This document shows, piece after piece, positions 12,801 through 24,220 of a stretch of DNA of 64,000 nucleotides; the stretch's first letter is position 1, and every line of letters starts with the position of its first letter. The notes beneath the pieces are model-generated. The model saw only the letters and a program-made list of their open reading frames with translations. It did no database searches and was not told the DNA's origin. Both the position numbers and the translations under genes were made by a program. The stretch is from Pempheris klunzingeri (taxonomy: Eukaryota > Chordata > Actinopteri > Acropomatiformes > Pempheridae). Location of the stretch: the NCBI RefSeq assembly GCF_042242105.1, contig NC_092026.1, positions 20,312,001 to 20,376,000 of the forward strand, in the 5' to 3' direction.

Positions 12801-15694
12801 TGTCCTTTAACACAATGTCTAACTGCACTTTGCAACAAAGCTATAATATTACCAATGCTTTAAGTGTGTGTTTGGGTGTGTGAGTTTGTGTTCTTTGGTT
12901 TCAGGTTAATGCTATACAGAAGCGCACACAAGATGGAGACACAGAGGTAGAGAGAATAAAACGCCCACCAGACTCTTTTCTTTCTTTCCCTCTGAGCTTT
13001 GCATTTAAAGCATCTTCTAACCTTTTTCCCTCCCAGCCTGCCAGCCCTATTTGTCTGCCAGACTGAGGTGTTGTAGTCTTACTCATTGTGGTTCAGGATT
13101 ACAAAAGATCTGTTTCAGTCACCCGAAAACAACCTCTTTCTTTTGCTCGTCTCCAGGGTGTCCGCTCAGCTCCCAACAGAGACTATTACAGTTTTGTTGT
13201 CATCTTTTTTTCCTCCTCTCTCGACCTGGAAACCCACCCCCACACATTCTCTCTCTCCCCTGTGTGGTGTTTGTGCTTGTCCTTAGCGTGGAAGATGAGA
13301 CGGGTTTAGATTGCAATGTGCCCAGACTTGTTTCTCTGCTTCCTTTTTCAACGTGACCATGAGAGAGTTTGGCCCTTTTTTACTTCTGCAAAAACAGCAG
13401 AAATAAATTGGTACATTCAGAAACCCTCTGACCATCACTTCCTCGTCTTTATCTGAGCACATACAGCAGCGTAAAAAGTGAAACTGAGGATGTATGACAC
13501 ACAGCTCTTTGACCTACACTGTAAATTCAGACTTTTTGTCTTTACACAGGAGAGAAAAGTCTTTATATAGATTTCTGATTTTTTGTATTACTTTTTGTTA
13601 CAGAATGAAGGTGGAAACAGGACCTTGTTTGACCAGCTGGAAGACTTCCGTATTGACTCAACACAGCCTGAAGATGTACAGGTCAGTGTGTCTGAGGCTA
13701 AATATGTCACTATAGTAACATTTCAATATAATCTGATGCTTCACTATCAACTGCTTGGATAGCAGCCATAACCCATTCCAATCTAATGGTGTCTTTCAGG
13801 ATGTGGAGGATCTCATGGAGTGGTGGAACACAGTGGAGTGTAAATTACAAATTACATTTTTATTCTTAAACTCCCCTACACTATATGACCAAAAGTATGT
13901 GGACATCCCTGTTTAGATTTAGTTCACTGTTTTTCATGATTTAGGCCCGTTAGTTCCAATTAAAGGAAATCTGCTATTATATTTTGGACAATAATGTTCT
14001 TCCAACTTCATGGCAACAGTTTGGGAAAGACCCTTGTTTCAACATGACAGTCCTCCAGTCAGGTCCACAAATAAAAGGTTTTCTTTTCCATTATTCACCA
14101 TACTTTTTGTTGCTGAATGGGAGCAAATCCCCACAGCCAGGTTCTAAAATCAGGTGGAAACGCCTGAAACCAGGAGAGCAGAGGCCGTTAAAGGGATGTT
14201 TGGGTGTCCAGATACTTTTGTCCTTATAATATACATGACATTATGAGAAAACTAAAAGTTGCTCTCTCTTACTTTTGCTTCCTCAGCGTGGGAAGACACG
14301 CTTAAAGATGAAGACATGACAGAAAAAGAGGAGGCCAAGTAAGTGAAGGCTCAGATATGTGTTACTGCCTCGAATCTTTGGTCTCTCTAAAGCTCTGTTC
14401 ATCATGAGTGTTTGTCCCTCTTATTTCAACTAGTCCAGTTTAAGGACGTAACCCCGGTGTTCAGAGCTTCACAAAGCTTGTTTATTGTTTTTTTATTTAT
14501 ATCTATTTATTAATGTCTACTTAAAGTATTTATCACCACTATTACTATCTCTCTATCTCTCTATGTGTAGAGGTAGCTACTTTTTTATATTTGCCTGTAA
14601 GCAAAAACGCTCAATTGTTTTGGAGAGGAAGCTGGATATCTCAAAACTCTGGCGTATAAAACCACTACAGTCTGCATGGCCTCAGATACAGTGACTTATC
14701 TCTGTGTAATCACTCTTTACTTCCTCCTTTCAGGGCGTTTGCTGTGACAGCAGAGAAGGTCCAGAAGGGCATCCGTGTCTTCAACAAACTGTTCTCGGAG
14801 CGAGCCGAGAGCCTCTGGCAGCACGTCATCGACCTCAACGGCATCGCAGATGGCCTCGACAAGTTCAGCAAGAACACAAAGATCGCTCAAATCACTGGCG
14901 GCTCCACCAGTGCCGTCGGAGGCGTGGCCACCATTGTCGGCCTCGCTCTGGCCCCGGTCACCATGGGAACCTCCCTGATTGTGACGGCGGTGGGGTTGGG
15001 TGTTGCCACGGCGGGCGGTCTGACATCTGCAGGTGCCGGCATCTCCAACCAGGTCAACAACTCAATGGACCGCAAGGCGGTGGAGAAGATTGTGCAGGAT
15101 TATCAGGACAAGATGGTCGACCTCAACAAGTGCCTGACGTTCATCAAGCAGGGTATCGAGAACCTGAAGAGGTTCGACCTCATCAAGATGAAGAAACACG
15201 CCTACAACCGTGACTTCCCTGTGCTCAGCAGCAGCTTTTACGAGGATGGAGCCATGGTAGGAAAGGCGATCCTCATCAACGCTAATGAGATCATGCGCGT
15301 GGTGCAGATCGCCAACGTGGCAGGCAGCACAGCAGCCAGAGCGGTGCAGATCGCCAGCATGGCCACTGGTGTGCTCACTGGACTCTTTGTTGGCATGGAC
15401 ATCTACTTTGTGGCCAAAGACTCCAAAGAACTCAAGAAGGGGGCCAAGTCAGAGTTTGCTGCCAAAATCAGGGAGGTGGCTTTGCAGCTGCACGATGGCC
15501 TGGTGGAGCTCAACAGCATACGAGAGGAGCTGCAGTCCACCACGCCAGAAAACAACGCCGCCAGTGACACCTCAGCTCAGGACAGTGACAAGAAAGAGAA
15601 AAATGACAAAGACAAAGAGAGCTCAGACGAAGATGAAATTGACCGCATTAAAAAAGCCATCAAAAAGGACCTTGAGAACAGAGAATATGTTTGA
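484..15694 (+). CDS. Gene 1: multi-exon apolipoprotein L-like protein with an A/B exon-array N-terminus
   Basis: Gene model of 37 coding exons, predicted 1072 aa. Exons: 484-486, 655-708, 1632-1703, 2510-2572, 2720-2791, 2934-3002, 3089-3160, 3251-3313, 4606-4677, 4763-4831, 5470-5541, 5641-5709, 5804-5875, 5974-6033, 6146-6205, 6713-6778, 6878-6928, 7016-7090, 7222-7269, 7460-7516, 7626-7679, 7809-7880, 9086-9139, 9675-9740, 10004-10081, 10193-10252, 10465-10545, 10666-10719, 11476-11562, 12121-12177, 12401-12493, 12674-12724, 12905-12946, 13604-13681, 13800-13839, 14287-14338, 14734-15694. Each has GT-AG borders, and the lengths total 3219 nt including the stop. Exons 2-34 are all symmetric phase 0. 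The C-terminal third is an ApoL domain; the rest is disordered-looking repeats. ApoL proteins associate with membranes and lipids, but the role of the array is unknown. Weakest points are the start exon and the choice of donor after residue 495. Expressed alternatives that skip exons would stay in frame. Confidence 0.85.
1632..6778 (+). CDS. Gene 1 exons 3-16: classic A/B exon array (7 A + 7 B)
   Basis: These fourteen exons of 60-72 nt encode residues 20-336. A exons start at 1632, 2720, 3089, 4606, 5470, 5804 and 6146. Each encodes a Gly-Phe-basic motif such as GGMFSGMFKKSPKP, variants GALFGGMFKR-like and GVFKGMFKK. B exons start at 2510, 2934, 3251, 4763, 5641, 5974 and 6713, and each encodes a Ser/Asp/Glu/Asn-rich segment of the type LSASSELSGSNDNL. 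Every exon starts with GAx or another full codon after AG and ends on a full codon before GT, so each is a frame-neutral cassette. A exons are basic and hydrophobic, B exons acidic with many potential CK2-type serine sites. No folded domain is recognisable. Confidence 0.9.
3780..4270. repeat. Dispersed repeat family, copy in gene 1
   Basis: Shares blocks such as ATAACAGCTGTTTCTGGTTA and GGGCCCAGGTATAAAAATG with copies near 34010-34185, 38220-38400 and 55380-55575. No ORF and no clear ends. Confidence 0.45.
5439..5465 (+). repeat. 27-T tract at the exon 11 acceptor of gene 1
   Basis: An uninterrupted T run ends four nt before the exon (TATAG|GAG). A similar 24-T run at 40562-40585 precedes the gene 2 exon at 40590. 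Both act as unusually long polypyrimidine tracts. Confidence 0.9.
6878..9740 (+). CDS. Gene 1 exons 17-24: diverged A/B exons with NPF and NLFR motifs
   Basis: These eight exons (residues 337-495) keep the alternation but with different motifs. Exon 17 (6878-6928) contains NPF at residues 346-348. Exon 19 (7222-7269) has GFSAMMKSTF. Exons 21 (7626-7679) and 23 (9086-9139) are close repeats with FNLFRSANK and LNLFRPANK and the same length of 54 nt. The intervening exons 18, 20, 22 and 24 are Glu/Lys/Ser-rich linkers, mostly ending in KQ. The end of exon 24 is set at the GTCAGT donor after 9740; an alternative donor three nt upstream would also be in frame. Confidence 0.8.
9245..9625. mobile_element. 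MITE with 14-bp perfect inverted ends
   Basis: AGTAAAGGACCATA at 9245-9258 is repeated exactly in inverted form at 9612-9625. A 10-bp direct repeat TTTTGGTTAA lies just outside (9224-9233 and 9626-9635), a possible target duplication if the left end extends to 9234. About 380 bp, with no transposase. It lies in the intron between exons 23 and 24 of gene 1. Confidence 0.65.
10004..11562 (+). CDS. Gene 1 exons 25-29: RPTEE-type module block
   Basis: Exons 25 (10004-10081) and 27 (10465-10545) end in related sequences, LLVQRRPTEE and TPAVSARPSEE. Each is followed by a shorter basic exon, 26 (10193-10252) and 28 (10666-10719, starting ELNRAARR), then the charged exon 29 (11476-11562). Gene 2 has the same pair of module types at its N-terminus (23766-24168), which supports these small exons as real coding sequence. 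The acceptor of exon 27 is a CAGCAG tandem, so the protein may vary by one Gln. Function unknown. Confidence 0.78.
12121..13681 (+). CDS. Gene 1 exons 30-34: twin NPFMPR exons and linkers
   Basis: Exons 30 (12121-12177) and 32 (12674-12724) each contain a Lys/His-rich run followed by HNPFMPRV; the NPF tripeptides are at residues 625-627 and 675-677. They are separated by the strongly acidic exon 31 (12401-12493). NPF is the known ligand of EH domains (Eps15, intersectin, EHD families), but these copies are followed by basic rather than the acidic residues favoured by EHD proteins, so binding is uncertain. Exon 33 (12905-12946) and exon 34 (13604-13681, containing LFDQLEDFRID) connect to the LMEWW exon. 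Exon 33 is the shortest and least certain of the group. Confidence 0.78.
13800..14338 (+). CDS. Gene 1 exons 35-36: LMEWW linker exons before the ApoL domain
   Basis: Exon 35 (13800-13839, 40 nt, phase 0 to 1) encodes DVEDLMEWWNTVE. Exon 36 (14287-14338, 52 nt, phase 1 to 2) continues with an acidic WEDTLKDED segment. Gene 2 has exons of exactly the same lengths and phases (41465-41504 and 41675-41726) encoding DELMEWWKTVKGWTEW. The conservation of length, phase and Trp pair in an otherwise fast-changing region suggests a constrained motif. A Tc1-like element sits in the intron between them. Confidence 0.88.
13877..14233. mobile_element. Non-autonomous Tc1-like element in gene 1
   Basis: The left end TACACTATATGACCAAAAGT continues ATGTGGACA; the right end is the inverted partner, reading TGTCCAGATACTTTTGTCCT then TATAATATA. 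Flanking TA dinucleotides fit Tc1/mariner insertion. The interior lacks an intact transposase. It sits 37 nt after the exon 35 donor. Confidence 0.75.
14734..15694 (+). CDS. Gene 1 exon 37: apolipoprotein L domain and C-terminus
   Basis: This terminal exon encodes residues 753-1072. The region from about 758 to 1020 matches the ApoL family layout: an amphipathic helical start (around FNKLFSERAESLW), then a Gly/Ala-rich hydrophobic hairpin at about 808-858 (including ATIVGLALAPVTMGTSLIVT), then helices around MDRKAVEKIVQDYQDK. A third hydrophobic stretch lies at about 948-980 (GVLTGLFVGMDIYFVAKDS). Family members insert into or associate with membranes. The last 50 residues are an acidic/Lys tail ending DLENREYV. 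The exon opens by completing a split Lys codon (AA|G) from exon 36. Unlike gene 2, the ApoL domain has no internal intron. Confidence 0.93.
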
Positions 15695-16965
15695 CTTAAC
15701 TTAAAAACTGGAGAAGGCCTTAACTTAAATCTTCCCTTTGACACCTTAATAATAAAGCACAGTTTAAGATTCGTCAGGTTCCCAGTTCAACACACTGTTG
15801 CGTTGTTAGCATCTCTGAGGTGCTCGGTGCTGATTTCTTAAAATGGAAAAGTACAATCAGGGCTGTTTTAAATGTCCAAAGAGGAGCCTTCACTCTCGAT
15901 GAAATACACTAGTTTCTAAAACTTCTGGAACGGCATTTACACTACTGGGAGGAAGTGAGTGTCTGCGGTAGACAAAGTATCATATCTGCTTCTCATGTGA
16001 AACTACCATGTTGTCTTTAAGAAAATGGGATTCAGATTTAACTAACTTGTGTATTTGGATAGAACAGTTTTAGATTAATTAAAGAAATAGCTTTAAAGTA
16101 TTTTATTGACAGTAAAATGTTGCTTAGAGTTGAATGAAAGTTCGCTGGTTTATATTGAAGCACAGGGACGTTTACTGACCAGGTGTAGAGCTTGTGTAGA
16201 CTGTTGGGGACTCGTGCCTTTTATTATTTATTATGCCATAGAAATGCAGCATCGTGCGGCGTAGCATTAGTTTCCCCACATCCTGCCAGGTGTCAGAGCT
16301 GATGTGGGATGTTTTAGAGTTGTACAAGTCGTGTCGATGATGCTCGTCTCATTTTGATGAACAATTGTAAGAGTCTTTGTTTTAGATTATTTTTTACAAA
16401 AAAGCCAATGAAATGACTAAATTATGGGGAGAAAGAACCAGGGGTTGGGGTCGCACCAGCTGCTCAGTCTTAACAGGAAATCATATCAAGGATCAAGTGA
16501 TGTGTTTTATTTACGCGGTTCGTATTTATTCAGTTGATGATGAGTGGGAATGATATGTGGTTCTGCTAGCCTAACACAAGACATAAGACATAAAAAACTG
16601 TCTAGGTGAACGTGTAGAAGTAATGTCTCTGGTCTTATTAGATGCTCTAATGGTTTTCAGCTTTAAAAATGGTCCTGTATTAGACAACTGCAAAAACCGG
16701 GCAGGACTATGTCAAAAGAACTGTTTGCCATTTCCCTTTATTTTATAATACTAATTAATAATTTCAAGACTGTTATTTCAACGTCAATATGCAGTCTGTT
16801 CTGTAAGCTCTGATGATGTTAGCTCTGCGGTCTGTTTAATGAACCTTATATTTATTTTTCAGCCTTGCTCTGGGTGGAGGCGTTCATTCAGTGATGCCTT
16901 TTTATGTGCAATATATTGTAGATCTCCATGTGGAATAAATGTAAATGTAAAATTGATAATTAAAG
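15695..16965 (+). other. Gene 1 3' UTR with two poly(A) signals
   Basis: No long ORF follows the stop codon. AATAAA occurs at 15751-15756 and again at 16934-16939, so short and long 3' UTR forms are possible. The long form would end near 16960. The limits are inferred from the signals only. Confidence 0.5.
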
Positions 16966-18880
16966 GTCAGAAAAAACATTTTCTGTCAATCTGTGTCTTT
17001 TGTTAAGTCAATATTCAAGCAAGCAAACTCTCTGCCGACTACTGTGCACTTCCTGAATTGGTATTTACTCAGTTAATCGCCAAGATAAACTCAGCGTCCT
17101 TCAGCCCAGTTCACTTTTCGTCAGAGGTTTCCACAATGAATGTAGCTGGGAATGTCTCTGTAATTCAGTCATACTTAACATTTTTGGCATGATACAGAAT
17201 TCTTTTAGTAGTTTAATCTTGTATAAATGCAGTTACTGAGACAAGGCTTCAATTTACAGTTAATATTTTGTGACAACATTCAGGAGTTTGCTCTTTTTTT
17301 TGCCCCCAAAAAGAATAGCATTCAGCCAACAACACACAAAACCTGTGCAGTAACTCACCTGTTTTGTGTTACAGCGGCAGTAAATGAAAAATGAATTCAT
17401 AAAAACATTTAAACACAATGAATTTATTTATTTATTGAAAAGTCCATTAAGAAAAAAAAATGCGTGTATTTCACTGTTTTTAATTACAAATGAATAAATA
17501 AGGATAAGATGTGAAGATGTCTGTATTATATTCGGATCAACATTTTGATAGATAATGATTTAACAATTAATAAAATTGACAATGAAATACAGATTAATAT
17601 CAGAAAATCGTATGCTTGGTAGCTGTAGTTAGTAATAACAGAAAAAACAACACAAGGGGAGTGACTTCAGACTCATCCCAAGATGATTAATGCACTTTTC
17701 TTCTCTATTTTTGGAACAACTTCCATCACTGTTGGGTTTATATTCTCCTGAAACTGATGAGTCAGACTGACACCAGTGGTGAAAACTTGTTTCTGCCACT
17801 CCCACAGACACAGGTAGACCTGCAGCAGGCTACGCCCCGCTCCCAGGTGAGTCCACAGAGTCAGGAAGGAGACAAAGCCCTCAGATCTCCCTTCTAACTG
17901 CCAGGTGAGATGTTTGAGCCCTGATGCTGCCTTTCATGTTTCGGACATTTACAATGTGGAGAATTGTTGACTGAGTTGTTTTATGTGTAAAGGAGGTCTG
18001 TTTATTATGTAAGAGGTGACTCCACTGTGAAGCTTTCAGGGTGTGTTTGGGTTTGTTTACGATGCTTTGTTCTACCTGTACATGATGTTGCCATTGGGTG
18101 GTGTCAGAAATACTTATATTACCCACGGTGGAGGTTAATACTCTTGAGAAACATCAAGAGGTGGGCAGGTAGAGATTACATGAGTAGTCAATGATGGATA
18201 GGACGGGAGCTGCTTTAACAGCTGATGCTGAATCAGATGTGAATATTATTGTTTTACAATTTATTTAGGCTACATAGATAATAATGCACTGCTTTAGTCT
18301 GCATTTATGTGTCTTTACATTTCATGACTGTCTTGCATTTGCTTTGTCTTCAAAGTTACATTGAAAATGGTTGTGTACTTTGATATATTCTTAGATTAAA
18401 CAGGACGTTGACACTAAATATAAAAAATATTTTAATACCAGCGCCAATATGATACCTGTTATTTGCTACTGAAACTAAGATGGTGAATTATTATTAATCA
18501 TTATTATTATTATTATTATTATGCTGAATATATATACAATTTCTAAAACCTCTTGTAAAAAACTGATATATGTACATTTATTTAAAATACTGAAAACCAT
18601 TTTTATGCTGTCTTAACAAAAGCTGCATGCAAATACATGCATCTATAATCTCACCAAACAATAAAATAAAATATAGCTTAATTTACCTAAAAATGAATGT
18701 GTGTCAAAGGTGCTCAGTGTACATAATACAGATTCTAAATGAAAATAACGTGGCAATGCATGATCGTGCAGTCCTGTACTATGATATAATTAGAAGCCAT
18801 TTTTATTTATTTTTATATTTCACTGTGAGGTAAATAAATAGCGTGTATGACCCCCCCAAAATAAATAAATAAATAAATAA
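16966..18880. other. Intergenic DNA between gene 1 and gene 2
   Basis: AT-rich sequence with simple repeats: a short TTA run near 18495-18520 and an AAAT run near 18860-18883. Several short ORFs exist, but none has conserved-looking protein sequence or splice context. No gene is supported here. Confidence 0.6.
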
Positions 18881-18889
18881 ATACAGCAA

Positions 18890-19117
18890 ATCTCTTGAGG
18901 CTGATGAGACTTTGGAGACTGCTGAGATTTGGGAGCTTCGTTGGTGCTCCTGAACGCCTCACGGGTGCAGATGTTGTTGAGGCTGCGGGTGTGGTGAAGT
19001 TTTAAAATGTCCTGGGAATGTGGTGACAGTGAGCGCCGTCACTTTAACCTTTTCTTTTGGTGATTTTTGACTCAAAGTGGAGCTGAAGTTTCTCTGAATC
19101 ACCTTCAAATCTTCTCG
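18890..19117 (+). other. Candidate non-coding first exon of gene 2
   Basis: The first coding exon of gene 2 at 21244 starts with an AG acceptor five nt before the ATG, so an upstream 5' UTR exon must exist. The best donor is CTTCTCG|GTAGGT at 19117, downstream of relatively GC-rich sequence at about 18890-19110. The start is unknown. This is inference from splice signals alone. Confidence 0.35.
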
Positions 19118-20300
19118 GTAGGTGAAAGTCTGTCACCGTGGTTCAGTTTTACGGTTGTAAACGTTTGTATTTGATGCTTTAATGTCCGTTTGGATGACTG
19201 TTGCACTACAAACTGTTTGCTAGCTCTTGTCAGCTAATAGTTTTCAGCTTGTAGCTTTATGCTAATTTTCAGAAACTCAGAGCTGATTTCAGTTTTAGGA
19301 AATGTGTGTGTTTTAGTGTGGTAGTTCTCCAAATGGTTCACACAGAAAGTGACCACTGGGACTGTAACATGTATTTCCTCCTGTAGTAATATCTAACGCT
19401 ATTTTAATTAGTAGACTTTTCTAGTTGTAAAAGAATTAAAGGCTATGTTAGCTTGGATAAATAGTACACAAGCTATTGTTGTACTCAAGAGTTGTATTTG
19501 TTTCTGTGCCTCATTATCATTCATAACTTTTCACTGTGGTGGTAATAGTTACTGCACAGGTTAGGATTTTGCAAGTAAACTAAACTTAGTATTTATTGAT
19601 TTTATATCTTTTATACTTTTTATGGGTTTATGTGCTTTAAATTTCGTTGTATTTATTTACAATGACAATAAAGGAATCTAATCTAAAGTAATGATGCAAA
19701 GTGGATTATCCTGCTGATACAGGAGTACTTTTGAATGCAGTACTTTTACTGTATTTGTTTGTAGTATTTAGGACTGTAAGTAGCAACCCAAAGTACTATC
19801 AGCTATGTTAAAATGGCTATAAAGTTTAAAGTTATTTTCTGGGTTAAATGATCATTTAATGTCAATAAAAGCAGTCAAAATACTGAAAATTGAGCAAAAA
19901 CAAATTGTGAAATCCAAAATGAGTATTTCTTATATCTACAGTAGTTCAAATGCCAAATATTCATTTTACTGTGACAGAAGACTAAAATAATTTTCTAATT
20001 ATTAAACTAACAAAATAAGTTCAGTTTAGTTAAATCTGTAGTGGTGTTTCTTCTTTTAATGAAGTTAAGGATCTGAATGCTTCTTCCACCACTGATAAGT
20101 GGTGTTTTTAGTTTTTAATACTTTGCTCACTTGAGTCAGAGTAAAGAGACAATAAAAAGAGGGCCACAAATTACCCACAAAACATTGAGATAAATTGAGT
20201 GACTCAGACCTACTGAAGTAGTTTTTTCTGACTAACAAAGGGTAAAAGTAAGCATGTTCTCTCTACCTGTAAAATGGTGAAATTGACAGAAAAGAGTACA

Positions 20301-20934
20301 TACACTACTCACATAAAGTTAGGGATATTCAGCTTTCAGGTGAAATTTCAGGATGAACCTAAAATGCATTCTAACCTTTCCAGGTGAACTTAATGTGACC
20401 TTCTCTAAACCTTTGAGTGCACATGTCCAACTGTTCAGTGTTTCAGTACTTTTTGCACAAGTTGCTGTTCTCTAACAAGAAGCTTAACAGCAACATTCAC
20501 AACAGGTTTGATCCATGAATCCACCAATACATTTCCTGCTTCAGTTAGAATTGGTATTTAAACAGTCCTCCTCATCGTGCTGTTCACATTCTGACATCAT
20601 GAGACCAAGACGACACCTAACAGTTGATCAGCAGCACCTCAACACTGGAGGCTTCAAACAGGAAGTCCTCAGACGGAGGTGTTCACTGAGCTTAGAGGGT
20701 CACAGAGTGTCATCAGGAGGTTGGAACAGTGATACAGAGACTGGAAGAGTCACAGAAAGGAGAGGAGTGGACGTCCTTTGGCCACATCCCAATTTATTGA
20801 GACACTGAAATTTTTTGTTGTGGTATACCCACCACTGTTGTTAGATTTTCTTTCAATAAATTGTTTAAGATGAAGAAATGACCATTGCATGCTTCTACTT
20901 AAATGCCCTACTTTCATGATATAATATCACTGTA
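20301..20934 (+). mobile_element. Decayed Tc1/mariner-like element
   Basis: The element begins with TACACTACTCACATAAAG and ends ...ATCACTGTA, flanked by TA-type sequence. Its interior holds a broken transposase-like reading: a segment like MRPRRHLTVDQQ near 20600, then, in another frame, residues resembling the Tc1 DNA-binding linker (an RLEQ, YRDW and SGRP-like series) near 20710-20790. Stops and frame changes show that it is inactive. The layout matches an abundant teleost non-autonomous family. Confidence 0.65.
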
Positions 20935-21248
20935 GCATTAACTTTTGAATCTGTGGTGAATCTGTGGAAAGAAAGCTCGCTGATTTTATGCTGTGTTCAC
21001 GTCATATTGGTTGGTTCATGAAGATGTTCAAGACCTGCGAGCTTTGCAAGTTGTAATTAAAGGTAGATGTTATCATTGTTGTGTTGAGTACACCTTTTCC
21101 TGTTCTTGCATGTCAACAGGTATGCTGTGAAGAGCTAGTGGAAGTTTGTCTCTTACTTCCGTCTGATCTAGTTTACATTCAAACAGCCATTCAAAATGGA
21201 GATGCTCCGATCACAAACCACCATCTTTTTGTCACTCTTACAGGCAGG

Positions 21249-21582
21249 ATGGAGGCGTGTATGTTAAAGCCAGAAGTAAAAAAGAAACCAAAGCCGGTGA
21301 GAACTTTTACAGTCCGCATTAAAACCCTAATCTAATGCACACCACGCTCTGACTACTCCTCAGCACTGATTCTTTACAGCTGTGTTTCCTTTATCCACTG
21401 GTCTGCATGTTTTAGATGTTTCCCTGCTCAAACACATCTGAATCAAATCAATCGCTCACTGTCAGGCTTGTGCAGCTGATCATGTAAATAATATGTAGGG
21501 CAGTGGGCCCCCAGGACCATGGGTGGAAAACACTCTTGTGCAGTATAGAACTACAAAACTGTACTCGGCAGAGTGCAAATAT

Positions 21583-21614
<32 letters not shown>

Positions 21615-24168
21615 CAGCGCCGATTCGTAACAAATGTAATTTCAAGACACAAGACCAAACTCTTCAATTAAAATAGACCCAACTATTCAAGAATTCAAAA
21701 TTAAGGATTCAAGAATCCCCACATCAGGCGAAAATGGCGAGGAAAAACTCCCCTTAAACGGGAAGAAACCTCAGATAGAACCATCCGACCTTCAGTGATG
21801 TGTTACGCCAAACCTAAACCTAAACTAACCGCTACAGGAAAACACTACCTTCAACACAACAGCTGTTAACAACAGCTCCTTTACAGTCACGATGGTGGCA
21901 CAGATGACAGAAACAGGGATTTATCTTTCTCCTATCGTATGTGCCTTTAGTCAAGGCCAAAATATGGCCTGCAACAGACTTGGTAAGGTTTGTTGTTAGC
22001 TGAGCCGAATGCCTTTTGCTCAGTTATGTCTGACTACTGGCTCCTCAGTCCTCTTAACCGACTGGTAGAGGCCACAAGTCGTCAAAAACTGCTTCAGTCT
22101 AAGACGATATAAAATAGTCAATAAAATAGGTTTCTCAAAAATTGTGAATCCCTGCAACCTTGAGAGGTTTTTCAGCACGGAGGCATTCATGTGCACTAAA
22201 AAGCATCAGGCTGATTGGTTCAGTAGCTTGAGAGATTAGATGCAGACAGACAGATGCACGCACACATGACCAGACAGTCTCATAATGTCACATGCTCTCT
22301 TTTCACAGCCGAAGCCTCCCCCAAAACCTGCAGAGGTAATGAACTCAAACCTTTGGTTTGCGGAGTTAATGATGTGTTTGGTGAAATGTGGGAGCCGTGA
22401 CATCGGCAGGTGTTTTTTAAGTATGACTTCATGATGTCAAAGCAAAGCTGCATACTTGAGTAAACTGTCTTTACAGATAAAAAGAAATATCCCAGAGAAA
22501 CTGGACAAACCAACTCCTCTGGTGCCGCAACGACCCACAGACGCTGTGAGTCCACCATGAACTTTATTCATTGTTTATTTATGTGTACAGAACATTAAAC
22601 TATACCCTGATGATTGACCTGGAGGAGAAAAACTGGAGGATAATCCATCAAATCCACATAGTTTGGTCATTTTTACATATACAGAATATTGATACAAGCT
22701 GGCGTCTGTTATTAGCAGTGATAGAAGCACTCAGATCTTTTATGTAATTAAAAGTAGAAATACTCTGTTTCAAGTAAAAGCTGTGTATTCAAATGTTTAG
22801 TTAAGTAAAAGTACAGAAGTGCAGACATCAAAAAATACTTAAATTACCAAAATGAAAAGTACTCATTATGCACCCTATACATTATATTACTGGATCACAA
22901 GAATTGATGCATTAATGTGTTCATCATGTTAACATAGGTGCTGGTATAGGTCATTTTAACTACTTTATATTCTTTCTCTGCAGGTTAGCTTGTAAGTTTA
23001 CGTCCAGGAATGGATAAAGTTCTGAAAATATACATCAAAATATTATATTTTACATCATTAATCTGAATCTGAAAGATTTTTGTGTTTTCTCTGCAGGAAC
23101 TGAGTCAGACACAATACCGGATGAAAAGAGCAAACAACGAGGTATTTACTGTTTATGTCAATGTTTTTCTTTTAGTTGCCATTAGTTATGTTCTATTACG
23201 TGTCTGTTTTTCTGTATAGCAGACCGTTGATATGGATGCTGTTTTGATAGCGGGAGCAATAAATAGATTTTGAGTCAATGAAATCGTTTCTAATTCAGTA
23301 TATTGTGGCAGATTGTTGATTTCTTAAGTACAAAGCCATACAGTAAGCGGGATATCTTACATTGAGCAACGGCCATTATTGCAAAACAAACCCCTTCAGG
23401 ATGATTGAAGATGTGACACTCTTCAGGTTGAGCCAGTGAGAAAGAAAGAACGACAGCCAGACATTTTAAAATTTAAAAACCAAAATAGCTGGGCATGTGT
23501 TGGCCTCATGTTTGAGACATATAAGATGCTTCTATGAAAGAGCTATTTTAATTCCAGCCAGGGACCTTTGTTGCACGTCATAACCCACAGAGTCTCGGCT
23601 GACATCACACCGAGTATTACACTGTGTCAAGACCACAGGCTTATCAGTCTTGTTTTGTAGCCTCACGTCTCATGCAACAGATTCGCTCTTATTTTAATCT
23701 ATCATTATTGTCCAAATAGTCTGATACCATTCAGGTGTTTTATCACCTTTCTCCATGTGTGTCAGGCTAATGGGAACTTGATACAAGAGACAAAAGAGAA
23801 ACTGTTTGGAACTCCTGTGGTTCCAACCAGACCCACAGAAAAGGTACAATACACCCAAATATGACAATATAAAATATCACTCGGTGCAGAATTCAACCTC
23901 TGGACATGAAATGTTTCACATGTTTGAAGCTGTGCATGGAATGGATAATTGAATGTTGTGTGCACATGTGGGTTCGTTTCATGTCCAGTGTGAGAACAGT
24001 TTACAGTAAAGAATCGCCCAGAGCTACACAAGGTTTCATATTGCCGTTCAGAATATCTTTTGTTATTGTTCCTCCCTGGACTTTTTGTCTGTCTGTGTGT
24101 ATGTGTAGGAACTGAACGTTACAACCAGATACAGCCAACGCAGGTTGGCACAGGCTGAGGACACACAG

Positions 24169-24220
<52 letters not shown>

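Noticed and set aside
13051-13356. ORF of 101 codons in a gene 1 intron
   Set aside because: Composition is intron-like and Ser/Phe/Cys-rich; no match to array modules.
14775-15704. Other-frame ORFs over the gene 1 ApoL exon
   Set aside because: Shadows of the ApoL frame, which is the only one with a recognisable protein family.
20515-20808. 97-codon ORF as a host gene
   Set aside because: It is a degraded transposase region with frame changes.
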